From contig MU631397.1 in the NCBI GenBank assembly GCA_026770615.1, positions 43,052 through 61,715 of the forward strand: a stretch of DNA of 18,664 bases, read 5' to 3'. The translations under genes and the position numbers were made by a program. Shown piece after piece: positions 1 to 8,517 of this stretch. The notes under the pieces were generated by a model, which was not told the DNA's origin, did no database searches, and worked only from the letters and a program-made list of their open reading frames with translations. The DNA comes from Pavlovales sp. CCMP2436 (taxonomy: Eukaryota > Haptophyta > Pavlovophyceae > Pavlovales). Positions within the stretch are counted from its first letter, which is position 1. Each line of letters begins with the position of its first letter.

Positions 1-317
1 CGTGCCTTAGTCGGCTGCGCTGGCTTGGGCGCCACCGCGCGTGCCGATGGATCTCCGGTAGTGTGCCCGGGCAAGGGCGTTTAGGGAGATGATCTGCTGG
101 TTGCTATTTGTCGTGTTCCCACGCTGGGCAGCGATCGGGGCCAGCGCGCTCATATATATATTACCGATAGGGATTCAAGCTGGCGTCCGACTGTTCTGAA
201 TGGTGTGCTGGTCTGAGCGCTGCGTCGCCCATTGCCTGCTGCATGCCTTAGTCGGCTGCGCTGGCTTGGGCGCCACCGCGCGTGCCGATGGATCTCCGGT
301 AGTGTGCCCGGCCAAGG
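1..317 (+). repeat. Spaced direct repeat, two copies of about 76 bp
   Basis: The first 76 or so bases recur at about 242-317 with very few differences (for example gggcaagg against ggccaagg near the end). Copy spacing is 241 bp. The first copy starts at the window edge, so the repeat may extend further left and may be part of a longer tandem array with a period of about 241 bp. Confidence 0.85.
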
Positions 318-1007
318 AGGTCGAAATCCGAATTAGTGGCGCGATTCCGCACTGGGGAGGGAGAAAAGTGGTGGCCGGGACGAAGAAGTAGACATTGATC
401 ACCCCTGCGCGCTAAGTGTCGATAGCTGATGTCGAATAGAGCCCTCCTCGACGGTCAGAGCCCACCTCGTGTGCCTCTCAGGTGCCTCTAGGGTCGACAA
501 TATACTTTGCGTAACTAATGTTTCCGATTCTCAGCGTTCGGAATCGAAAAGAAAGCCATGTTTCCCGAAGTGGTGCCGCGGAGTTAGTTGCAGATTCGTG
601 AATGGGGGTTCATTTCTTAGCAATTACTTATTTATTATTATTTATTTTTATAAGTGGGCGCTGTGACTCAGCCAAGCTGCTAGTCAAATGTGCCTCGGGA
701 ACTGGGTGATTGGTCCTTGGCCTTTTCAGCCGGCGGGGACATAAGGAAGGTTTCCATATGTAGTGTGTACCCAGTGATGCGACGTACACGTTACTGACTA
801 GCTGGGCGGGGAATACGTTGAAGCATTCTAATCGACTGGTCATGAATTAGCTCACCCTGACCCTGCGTCACGTTTGTGCTGCAGCGTGACAGGTGCCTGC
901 ATCACTCGCCCTGTCGCCACGGCGCTAGACACTCACACCGCCCACACGGCACACCTCCGCGCGTGGCTACGCATGTCACCTCGCGGCACGCGTATCGTCG
1001 CCCCCGG
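1..1007. other. Left host flank without a recognisable gene
   Basis: About 1 kb of mostly GC-rich sequence. Short ORFs occur on both strands, but none resembles a known protein and several overlap each other. It holds a spaced direct repeat (separate entry) and a short AT-rich patch near 620-655. No tRNA or rRNA signature was seen. It lies downstream of the minus-strand reductase gene, so it probably includes that gene's 3' untranslated region and intergenic DNA. Confidence 0.5.
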
Positions 1008-1838
1008 TCAGAACTTGTAGACCTGCTCGGCGCGGAAGCCCAGGCCTGCCAGCACGCCCGTGAGCTCGGGTTCTGTGCGTGCTCCGCATAGCGCGGCATA
1101 CATGGGCGGCGGCCCGCACAAAAGGATGAGACAGTCGTCAGTCGGCGCGGGGAGCCGCTGCTTAACACGCTCCGCGTTGATGTGCCCGCGCTCCCCCTTC
1201 CACGACGAGCCCTCCGGTTCGGCGGAGAGCACATAAGTGACATTGAACCGCTCTTTGTACGTGACTGCCCAGGCGTCGAGGGTGCTCTTCGCGAGCACGT
1301 CCGCCTCCGTCCTTGCGCCGTAGAGCAAAGAGACGCGCGTCGTGTCCATCGCGGTACCCAGGAGCGCGTGAAGCGTCTGCAGGCAGGGCGTGATGCCAGT
1401 GCCGCCGGCGATCATGCCAATTCTTGCCTTGCCAAAGGGGTATTGCAACTTGACGTTGGCCGCGATGTGCTTAAAATCGAGGGCGGCGCCGGGCTCCAAG
1501 GCCTGCATGTACTGCGAGAGCTTGCCATCCGGGTACACCTTCACGAGCAGCTGGAAGCGACCGGTGAGTGCGTTCGTGGAGACGGGCGTGTACGGGCGAA
1601 TAACGTCCTTCGCCGCGCCACCGCGCGCAAGGATGGCGGCGCAGGTCGACAGTAGGAGCGGCTTGGAGGTGTCGGGCAAGCCGAAGGTGAATATGGTCGA
1701 GTCTGGCGAGGCCTTCTCCTTGGATATCAGCGTGCACGGCGTCCACTCCTCGCCCAGCTGACACAGGCCAGGCGCGACGAGCCTCGCCACGGCCGGCTGC
1801 GCTGCGTTCGAGACCGTGCTGAGCCCGCAGCACAGCAT
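1008..1838 (-). CDS. NADH-cytochrome b5 reductase
   Basis: A 276-residue flavoprotein, full length for the family and intronless. Such enzymes move electrons from NADH through FAD to cytochrome b5 or similar acceptors, supporting lipid desaturation and other membrane redox steps. FAD-binding motif RPYTPVS lies at residues 81-87, GKLSQY at 105-110, the NADH-binding loop GGTGITP at 145-151 and the family CGPPPM motif at 241-246; the protein ends in the usual aromatic-Lys-Phe tail (VYKF). The stretch FKHIAANVKLQYPF replaces the more common Gly-Pro-x-Gly motif. The N-terminus is mildly hydrophobic (about residues 1-25) and could be a membrane anchor or targeting segment; I cannot tell which. The ATG is the first in frame and gives the usual length. 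It is a host gene, about 0.9 kb outside the element. Family assignment is firm; cellular location is not. Confidence 0.93.
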   Translation of the reverse strand: MLCCGLSTVSNAAQPAVARLVAPGLCQLGEEWTPCTLISKEKASPDSTIFTFGLPDTSKPLLLSTCAAILARGGAAKDVIRPYTPVSTNALTGRFQLLVKVYPDGKLSQYMQALEPGAALDFKHIAANVKLQYPFGKARIGMIAGGTGITPCLQTLHALLGTAMDTTRVSLLYGARTEADVLAKSTLDAWAVTYKERFNVTYVLSAEPEGSSWKGERGHINAERVKQRLPAPTDDCLILLCGPPPMYAALCGARTEPELTGVLAGLGFRAEQVYKF

Positions 1839-2774
1839 CTAGGTACACAGTGGGGGGTTAGCGCCGGGGAGAGGAGGGGGGGGGTTTAGACAGTCAAAGC
1901 GGCCCGGTCGGTGGGACAGTCAACGCGGCCCGGTCGGTGGGCTCCCTGCCCGAATCTTCCTCTTCCTCTCCCTTCTCTCGGTACCTTCTTCTCGGCTGCT
2001 CGCTGCCCATGCGCCTGCTCACTCCCTACGCTGCCCCCCCACCCGCCCCCCATTAATTCCCCGCCATTGACCGTCTACTGCTCCCAACTGTCCTTTGGGC
2101 GCCGCGAGGCCGCACCTTTGCGACGGCGTTCAGAGGCGGCCGGCGGAGGCGGCCTGACATGGAAGTTTCATGGGTTATAAAAATGATGGGCGGCTTGGAG
2201 GAGGTCGAGCTTACGAAGTCAACGCTCTCGCTCTTCATCAACGCCCGGATAGCAGATGAAGCTTGCCCTTGCCCTCTTGCTACCCTCGCCCAGCGTGTAG
2301 TACTTCATTCCCTCAGCACCTTCTTCGGAGTGGGGCACAGACATTCAAGCGAGGCATCCTGTAGAGCGGGATTGGGCACAGGGTTGAATGGTGATGGGCA
2401 CAAGCCCATCTCCGAGTTGGACTCCCGCCCGAGTTGTCAAATCAGGGGTGCTCACTAAGGCCAGTCGGTACTTCAGGCAGTTGGTCAGTCGGTCAGTCAC
2501 CAGCCATTGGGCAATTGTTAAAATTAGCTTTTAGATCCAAATTTAGGGCGACAATGTGGCAAGGACATCGGCGTGTCCGGCAACTCGACCACGTAATTTT
2601 TTCAGTGATGGTCACGAAGCTCGGGCGCAGCTGAAGACCTGCTGGAACGGCGGATTCACTTGCGAAAGTGACGTCGTTATGAACCGACGACGATGAGAGG
2701 ACTCGAGCGAATAATTTAATTAAAAAACGACACGATGCCGTTGGCCGACGCTGATTGGCGAGAGAGACAGTACT
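1839..2774. other. Intergenic host DNA between reductase gene and element
   Basis: This stretch holds the presumed promoter of the reductase gene (minus strand, just right of 1838), a 26-bp tandem duplication at 1889-1940, pyrimidine-rich DNA around 1955-2060 and unremarkable sequence up to the insertion site. ORFs here are short and unlike known proteins. A short AT-rich run lies at about 2710-2727, some 50 bp before the target-site duplication. Confidence 0.5.
1889..1940 (+). repeat. 26-bp tandem duplication
   Basis: Two adjacent 26-bp copies (1889-1914 and 1915-1940) of gacagtcaa[a/c]gcggcccggtcggtgg differ at one base. They follow a G-run at about 1874-1884, upstream of the reductase gene on its strand. 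Confidence 0.85.
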
Positions 2775-2780
2775 CGGGGG
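2775..2780 (+). repeat. Target-site duplication, left copy (CGGGGG)
   Basis: CGGGGG directly precedes the left inverted repeat and recurs at 15359-15364 directly after the right one. Six bases is the duplication length typical of Polinton/Maverick insertion by a retroviral-type integrase. The sequence is low complexity, so the exact boundary could move by a base. Confidence 0.8.
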
Positions 2781-3055
2781 TGTGTGTATGTATAGTTACG
2801 AGCCAGGACAGTTTTGCTTTTCCTCTGTGATTCCGGCCTGTCCTCAGTTATCCCGGTGTCTTTCCCGTGTGTTCCCGCGAGTCCCGTGTGTGGCCTGTTT
2901 GGTCGCGGCAGGTCAGGTTTTCCAAGACGTGTCCCAGTGGCCTGTGTGTGTCTGGGCGGCGGCCGGGTCGGCCAGGAGATCATGGCCGGTCCAGAATGCA
3001 ACAATGCAGACGAGGATGAACGAGGACAGGCGATCCGGAATGCAACAATGCAGAG

Positions 3056-3125
3056 GAGGACATCGGCGCGGCATGTGTGTAAACGTCGACGAGGACATCG
3101 GCGCGGCATGTGTGAAAACGTCGAC
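3056..3125 (+). repeat. 35-bp tandem duplication in left TIR
   Basis: Two adjacent copies (3056-3090 and 3091-3125) beginning gaggacatcggcgcggcat and ending cgtcgac differ at one base. The right TIR has only one recognisable copy, near 14830-14865 on the opposite strand. Confidence 0.85.
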
Positions 3126-3375
3126 GCGATCACCGAGGTGCCACAACGCAACAACGCAGAGGAGCTCATCGGGGGTCCTCGGGGGCGCGGGTCGTGGGCG
3201 ATCATCGGGGTCCCTCCGTGCACGGCGTGGAAGCAATCATCGAGGATGTCCAATGCGCGCGGTGTAGAAGCAAATCGTCGTGGGTGCGTGGAAGAAGTCG
3301 GTGTGGTTGTCATTGTCGTCGAGGTGATCATCGTCGTTGTCGGTGCGGTCGGGATGAACCGGTTGGGCACTTTTT

Positions 3376-3454
3376 AGCCTCCCATCTTTTGCTTTCACGA
3401 GCCTCCCGTCTTTTGTCGCGCGCGCGGGACCACTCAACCAGCCTCCCGTCTTTT
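3376..3454 (+). repeat. Three copies of AGCCTCCCGTCTTTT at inner end of left TIR
   Basis: Copies lie at 3376-3390 (one mismatch, CCCATC), 3400-3414 and 3440-3454. The same three appear in reverse complement in the right TIR at 14559-14573, 14535-14549 and 14494-14508 (last one imperfect). Their conservation and constant order in both TIRs suggest a protein-binding or replication-related site, but that is inference. Confidence 0.85.
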
Positions 3455-3544
3455 TTACCGCCATCATTAGTACGACGTAGAGTCATCTTTTTTGGAGATG
3501 GTGGAGGAAAGGAATGATGAATCGATCGTAACACGTTTAACTGC

Positions 3545-3553
3545 AAATAAAAA
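3545..3553 (+). promoter_or_regulatory. AAATAAAAA motif upstream of GIY-YIG-like gene
   Basis: This A-rich motif ends 32 bases before the ATG at 3586. The same core, AATAAAAA, stands 22-32 bases before the ATG of the next two confident plus-strand genes (4606 and 5011). That repetition suggests a viral promoter element. Function is inferred from position only. Confidence 0.4.
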
Positions 3554-3585
3554 CCAGCCGTGACTATCAGCACCAGGAGAGACTA

Positions 3586-4053
3586 ATGTCAGATACAGTT
3601 GAACGAAACACGCAAGTTGGAAGGGCTCTTACCAACGCAAACGTGAGCGGAAAACGAGTCAGTGGGATCTATATTATATGGCCTGGTTGGAGCAAGGTTC
3701 CATTTATGAAACTAGGCTTAACTACAAATATCGATCCGCGAGCTATGAACGGTTATAGTCATTACATGCCCTTCGCTGACCCTGGTCGGTCCTTTGATCT
3801 TGTTGGTTACATGGTCGTGGCGCCGTCACTCGTCCGTGCACGCGAGACCCGTGTGCTCAATCTGGCTAGCAAGCAAAACGGCTGGGAGACCCCTCCTCAC
3901 GACAAGGAGTGGCGACGTTGGCTCGGGACATCGGGTGACGTCTACATGGCAATCGCCAAGCTGTTGGCTATCCTACGTACTACCGTCGATGGTCTATGGT
4001 ATACATCCCTGCAGCCAGGACTAACGTATGACGTCAACAAAGTCAGTGAGTGA
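3586..4053 (+). CDS. GIY-YIG / T5orf172-like nuclease domain protein
   Basis: A 155-residue protein that fits the GIY-YIG endonuclease fold in outline: GIY at residues 27-29, KLGLTT (42-47) in the place of the second strand, Arg52 where the catalytic Arg is expected and Glu87 in an RARET context where the metal-binding Glu is expected. Spacing is closest to the T5orf172 branch of the superfamily. Such nucleases cut DNA and are common accessory genes of Polinton-like viruses, virophages and large DNA viruses. It is the first gene inside the left TIR, intact, with an ATG start and an AAATAAAAA motif upstream. The second signature (YIG) is not clear, so the family call is moderate. It is one of the few undamaged genes of the element. 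Confidence 0.5.
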   Translation: MSDTVERNTQVGRALTNANVSGKRVSGIYIIWPGWSKVPFMKLGLTTNIDPRAMNGYSHYMPFADPGRSFDLVGYMVVAPSLVRARETRVLNLASKQNGWETPPHDKEWRRWLGTSGDVYMAIAKLLAILRTTVDGLWYTSLQPGLTYDVNKVSE

Positions 4054-4082
4054 ACAACACCTGTTGAACCATGCTGAGCCGC

Positions 4083-4098
4083 TATATATATATATATA
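4083..4098 (+). repeat. (TA)8 microsatellite
   Basis: Eight TA dinucleotides directly downstream of the GIY-YIG-like gene. Any reading frame starting upstream of it would encode a Tyr-Ile run, so I place the next ORF's start after it. Confidence 0.9.
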
Positions 4099-4127
4099 CA
4101 TTCGAACGGGGGACAGAAAAAGTACTC

Positions 4128-4370
4128 ATGCAAGGTGGATCGCACATATCACTCGACCAGGCACTTGTGCTACCTCTCATTCCAAACGTACTTACCAGGA
4201 GTCTGTGGGGTCGAAATGTGCGCCAGGCTGGCAAAGTTCAGGTAATCATCGGAAGTGGAGTGGGAGCCACGGTAGCACGGACAGATAACAATCGTACAAC
4301 CCGGCGGTTTAGAGACGCATTTAGCCCAGAACCGTTATATCAGCTCACTTACTTAGGACGCAACCTATAG
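4128..4370 (+). CDS. Hypothetical protein, 80 residues
   Basis: An open frame of 80 codons from the ATG at 4128. The frame stays open upstream to an ATG at 4071, but that part only reads the TA microsatellite. I do not recognise the protein. It has a hydrophobic stretch near its N-terminus (LDQALVLPLIP) and a Gly-rich patch (VIIGSGVGATVA) that loosely recalls a nucleotide-binding loop without being one. It lies between two better supported genes on the same strand. It could be a real small viral gene, a fragment of a decayed one, or chance. Confidence 0.3.
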   Translation: MQGGSHISLDQALVLPLIPNVLTRSLWGRNVRQAGKVQVIIGSGVGATVARTDNNRTTRRFRDAFSPEPLYQLTYLGRNL

Positions 4371-4571
4371 GGACTGCGGGTTCGACTCGGCGAATGTAGG
4401 AGGCTGGGGCGTCGGGGGCGTCGGGGTGGCGGTTACCGGTGTGGTGGTTCTCGGTGGTTAGGTGTGATAACCGCTGCCGGTGTGGTCAAAGAAGAAGGGG
4501 GATCCGAACGAACAACCCAAAACCCTCAATAGCCATTCAATAATCTTTTTCAGGTTCGTAAACTCGGATCG

Positions 4572-4579
4572 AATAAAAA
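4572..4579 (+). promoter_or_regulatory. AATAAAAA motif upstream of zinc-ribbon gene
   Basis: The motif ends 26 bases before the ATG at 4606, repeating the arrangement seen before the genes at 3586 and 5011. Promoter role is inferred. Confidence 0.4.
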
Positions 4580-4605
4580 CCTCGGGGACGTATAGATAAA
4601 ACGCG

Positions 4606-4878
4606 ATGGGGGTCAGAAGGTATGAGATGAAAGTCCGCCCGCGTATCGGGGTCGTCAGCGGTTTCGAGGAGGGTCCAGCATCGATAACATGCACGGGCTG
4701 CGGCGGTCTAAAGACCTCGAATGAGATGAACCATAGGAAGAGGAGGACGGGGAAGATCACGATCACGAACAAATGCGGTAACTGCTATCGCACGCAGGCT
4801 CGGGTGCGCTCGGTGAGGTTTCACATAAGCCACAGCACGGAGATTGATTTGCAGGAGGCCCTTGATTTGCTCGATTAA
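4606..4878 (+). CDS. Small zinc-ribbon protein
   Basis: A 90-residue basic protein with two Cys pairs, C29-x2-C32 (TCTGC) and C57-x2-C60 (KCGNC), 24 residues apart. This is a classic zinc-ribbon arrangement. The linker is rich in Lys and Arg, and the C-terminus ends in an acidic helix (EIDLQEALDLLD). Zinc ribbons of this size commonly bind nucleic acid or act as transcription accessory factors; which applies here is unknown. It sits between the GIY-YIG-like gene and the polymerase, in the same direction, is intact, and has the AATAAAAA motif 26 bases before its ATG. Confidence 0.6.
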   Translation: MGVRRYEMKVRPRIGVVSGFEEGPASITCTGCGGLKTSNEMNHRKRRTGKITITNKCGNCYRTQARVRSVRFHISHSTEIDLQEALDLLD

Positions 4879-4979
4879 GCTTACGATTGAGCATCCCAGA
4901 CCATCCCAAGATCCCAGGATCCCAAAAATCCTCGGGACGACTTCAGATCTCAGAAATGCTCGATCGCGTTATTCTGGCG

Positions 4980-4988
4980 AAATAAAAA
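4980..4988 (+). promoter_or_regulatory. AAATAAAAA motif upstream of PolB
   Basis: Third occurrence of the A-rich motif, ending 22 bases before the ATG at 5011. See the entries at 3545 and 4572. Confidence 0.4.
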
Positions 4989-5010
4989 TCTCACCTAAGA
5001 GTACATCAAG

Positions 5011-8000
5011 ATGGACAGGGGTTTCCAATTCCAACTCAATTGCGAACTCAACCAGGCTCCCTCGGTTCGCATCAGCCAAGCATCAGCATCATCTATGATT
5101 GCTAGGGCCCGCCCCGCCCGCTACGCAAACTACACCTTTGCGCCTCAGGTAGCACCCTCGCGCCCGGTCGCCAGAACTTTCTTCAGAGTCTCGGGATCGT
5201 CTCGGTCGCTGTTTCAGACTCCAGCCCGCAACACGATAGATAGCGAGACGCAGCGTCAAAACATCGTAATTTTCAAGGATCTGTACTGGCTTTACGGGCA
5301 GGACGCACCAAAAGTCAAGTTTAACAGCAAAAAAGAAGCGTACGTTGTAAAAACAGGTCGTCCGATTCCCTCGACGCAAGGTGGGTTTGACAAAATCGAG
5401 AAGCGTGTCGCAAAAGAGTCGGACCGGCTTGACGAAATGGCACTGGTAGACTTTAACGACGTCGTCGAAGGACGGTTGGGAGATAAAATATTGAAAGCAT
5501 TTTTGCTAAAACAAGAAATCCGCTGGATGCGTGCAATCCAATCGACGGTGTCAATCATCACAACGCTTGCAGGATTTAAAGAAATCGAATACAAGTGGGA
5601 AAAGTCACAGCAAATCAAAGACGAATTAATCCAATTTATAGAAAGCAAGGGAAGAGAGAAAAGTAAGGATCGCCTACCCCCGCAAGCCAGGCGGGTGTTG
5701 TTCAAACTCACTCACAAGATCTACGGCAAGGCGTTCGCTGTGATTATCGCAGAAGTGATTAAAAGCGAGATCGACAAGATACCGGCCCAAGCACTGATAA
5801 TGCACACTGTTAGGTTTGAAGCTGAATATTTGAAACAGAGAAACACTTGGAAACCGGGTATGGATGCATCCAAGTTCTCCGATTTTGAGGATACCGTCCG
5901 GTTCATCCACAGTGAAAACAAGAACCATTTTGGGGCAATTGATAAAATTTCAACAAAGATGGGCACCTTCATAAACTACATAACCCGTAAATTTATAATC
6001 GAGCACTGCACATACAACACAAAAGACGACTCGGCAAACGTACCTGGCGGGTGGCTAACTCAAGGAATGAAAATGAAATGGTCGGTTCTGCCATCGTCGC
6101 TCAATGACCCTGGTGGAACGTACATTGTCCTGCCAAAAGAATTTACAAATGGTGCAAAAAAGATTGTAAACCCTCAAAACATAGATGCCCGCTGCTTTCT
6201 ATGGGCAAGTTTGGTGTCGTTTGCAAAAGATGAAAACGTCGCTCACCCGGAGCGCATTCGCGTTTTGAAGAAATTTAACAGCATGATAAAAATCCCAGAA
6301 GGCGCAACATTCCCGGTCAGAGGTCTCGATGTAGAGAAATGGGAGGAAGCAAACCCGAAGCTGACGTGGTCCATATACGGTCTCGGGAAGAAAACGACAT
6401 CATCAGCATCAGGATGGCTCTAGCACCGATGCAACGCAAGCGCAAGCACATCATGCTAGTGCTCTACGAAAATCACTACGTCTATGCTGGGTCTCTCGAC
6501 GCCCTACTTTGCGTCAACGACGATCACCGAACCTTTTGCCCTTGCTGCCACACATATTTCTACAAAAACTCAGCAAGTCAGATGGAAAAGATGGAAGCAC
6601 ACGTAAAAGTTTGTAATGGAATCGACCAGACTCGAGTACTGTACAAGGATCAATGGAACGACACAGCAACCCCATACGAACGCGCAATGGAAATAACGGA
6701 CCCGCAAAATCGCGAAACAGTCATAAGGCAAACATGCTCACTGAGGGACAAACCTTGGGACGTTTTAGATAAAAAGGCCCCATTTGTTGCGTACGCGGAT
6801 TTCGAAGCAGCAGCAATGCCCGGAGCTCCGCAAAAGGCCGTCTCATACAGGATGGTATTGATCCACTCGGATGGAAGCCCTGACATTGTGCACCAATACC
6901 TAGGGGAAGATGCGCACGTGGCCTTTTGTGAAAAAGCTGATTGAGTTGAATAAAACATACGGGGAAATCTTTTCGCAATATCCACATTTCGAAGGACCAA
7001 AACCATCGAGTTACTATCGCGCAAGTCAATGCTACCTTTGCGATGAAAGTGAGAAATTCTACGGTCAGAACAAGTACCTTGACCACTCACACATGACAGG
7101 AAAGTACCTTGGGGCAGCGTGCCGGCGTTGCAACACACACCGTCGCCGCGAAAACAGATCACCGTGTTTTTCCACAACGCACAAGGGTACGACACACACC
7201 ACATTTGGCTTGCATTGCAGCATTGCGCGGGGTTTCTATTATGCACCGACAACGAGGACAATGTTGTCCAGATAAAAGGTGACCATAAAGAAGGTGATGA
7301 GATCCCTGATGACAAAGTGCGCATGAGCGGGTTCCCTCAAAATTTCGAAAAACTAAAAACTTTAAACATCGGCTTGTTCAGCATCCGGGACTCGATGGAC
7401 TTCATGATGGGTTCGCTCGATGGCTTGATCAAGCAGTGCCCGGACGAGTCAAAGCGACAAATTCGTGAAATTTCTAAAAAGCGCGCAAATAAAAAATCGC
7501 TCCCGGTTGAACAGGTATTCGATTAGCTCAAAAAAGAAAAAGTGTTTTCCCATATGAGTACAATTGGTTTGAAAATCTAGACGAGTAAATTACACCCGAG
7601 CACTTCCAAACAAGCCTCGGCAAGATTTACAACGCAACAACGGACCTCAACAGCATACAGACAAGTGATTCAACGATTGCCGACAATCTTGTAGCAAAAA
7701 ACCTCGCAAGCAAGAACGAAACCGAAACACGCATCATAGAAATGAAGGAAAAGTTGCAGATTCGTACATACCGAGAGCTACACGACTTGTACCTGGCGGT
7801 AGACGTCGCCGGTCTAACTGACATCATGGAGGACTTGCGCGACACAACCTACAAGGCATTCAAGGTCGACCTGGTGCACACGTTTGGCCTCCCAACGCTT
7901 TCAAAATCGATTGCGTTTATGATGATCCGCGACTCAAAGGAACTCACCGGCGTGGATGAAATCGAGCTGCTCCAAACTACCGACCTCTACAAGTTCATCG

Positions 8001-8140
8001 ACAAGTCAAAAGTTGGAGGAATCGCGATGAGCAAGCAACAGCACGCCCTCGCGGAGAATCGCCCTGGATTTGCAGACTACGGCGAAAACAAACCGACGCT
8101 CTGGAAAAACAAGACGCGGTTGGACTCTGGAGCAGTTTAG
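5011..8140 (+). pseudogene. polB: Protein-primed-type family B DNA polymerase, broken and truncated before palm
   Basis: The first frame (470 residues to 6423) has a long N-terminal region ending in the conserved block seen ahead of the exonuclease in Polinton polymerases: GGTYIVLPKEF, then NIDARCFLWASL and a final WSIYG (residues 368-457). A second frame gives a zinc-finger-like CPCC...H-x3-C (about 6534-6615) and Exo I (YADFEA, Asp at 6798, Glu at 6804). Next comes a C-x2-C...DHSHMTG...CRRCN block (about 7030-7135), Exo II (FHNAQGYD, 7170-7193) and Exo III (YLAVD, 7790-7804). The frame changes at about 6390, 6920, 7150 and 7550, with in-frame stops TAG 7524 and TAA 7586. Recognisable similarity fades after GGIAMSKQQHALAENRPGF (about 8012-8090), just where polymerase motif A (DxxxLYP-like) should follow. 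Motifs A, B and C (DTDS) were not found. The gene therefore encoded replication of the element but is dead here. Confidence 0.88.
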
Positions 8141-8266
8141 TATCACCGAGAACGCAGATGCAGCCTGCAGAGATCGGTTTTGCACTCGAAAAACTCCATT
8201 GCACTCCAACGGCCTTTGTTACCGCCTGGCCAAGCGAGATTGGGAGGGACGCTTCCGCCACGTAGG

Positions 8267-8490
8267 TCAAAGGTGCGGTAAAAAGTGTTTTATCAAACGG
8301 GAAAACCAGCTCGTCGTTCCAGTTGCAACCGGAAGTTTTTCTTCAATATTTTTGTTAGGTCTCGAGTCTGATTCTGGGGTGATTCCAGGGATGAGAAACT
8401 GAGTTGCGTGACTGCACTCGTCACCGTCGCATAAGGGTCAATCGTCACGTCCAACCCCGTGGATTCAAGAGCGTCGTAAACGTTTGACAT
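8267..8490 (-). pseudogene. Small hypothetical protein with one frame change
   Basis: A minus-strand ORF starts at the ATG at 8490 with MSNVYDALESTG. Near 8395 the likelier continuation moves to another frame, reading FLIPGITPESDSR and ending in an amphipathic tail with WFSRLIKHF before a TGA at 8267. The total of 224 bases is one short of a whole number of codons, which fits a single-base loss. A different frame also stays open from here to 7995, so the true 3' end is uncertain. I do not recognise the protein. Its neighbour on the left is the truncated polymerase, transcribed toward it, so a deletion joining the two may have removed sequence here. Confidence 0.35.
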
Positions 8491-8517
8491 TTGCTATAAA
8501 CAGACTTAACATTTTTT

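Larger units (their letters stand above)
2781..3468 (+). repeat. Left terminal inverted repeat
   Basis: It matches the reverse complement of 14480-15358. By eye the outer 125 bp differ at about four positions; further in, the match is interrupted by indels and tandem repeats. The inner limit is set where the shared gccatcatt ends (3460-3468). It is GC-rich and holds open frames of up to about 190 codons, but these lack a convincing ATG and do not keep a common frame with the other repeat, so I do not call genes here. In this class the repeats act as replication and integration ends. Confidence 0.92.

Noticed and set aside
2814..3377. Open frames of about 190 codons (left TIR) and about 310 codons (right TIR, minus strand) sharing an N-terminal peptide
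   Set aside because: They start at TTG and not ATG, several frames on both strands are open at once, and the two copies diverge in frame after indels. The shared peptide follows simply from the inverted repeat.
4330..4400. Possible tRNA around gggttcgactc
   Set aside because: The T-loop-like string is present, but no matching acceptor, anticodon or D arm can be formed at the right distances.
6380..6425. Programmed -1 ribosomal frameshift in PolB
   Set aside because: No canonical slippery heptamer in the right phase is seen at ggaagaaaacg, and three further frame changes plus two stops follow. Mutation is the simpler reading.
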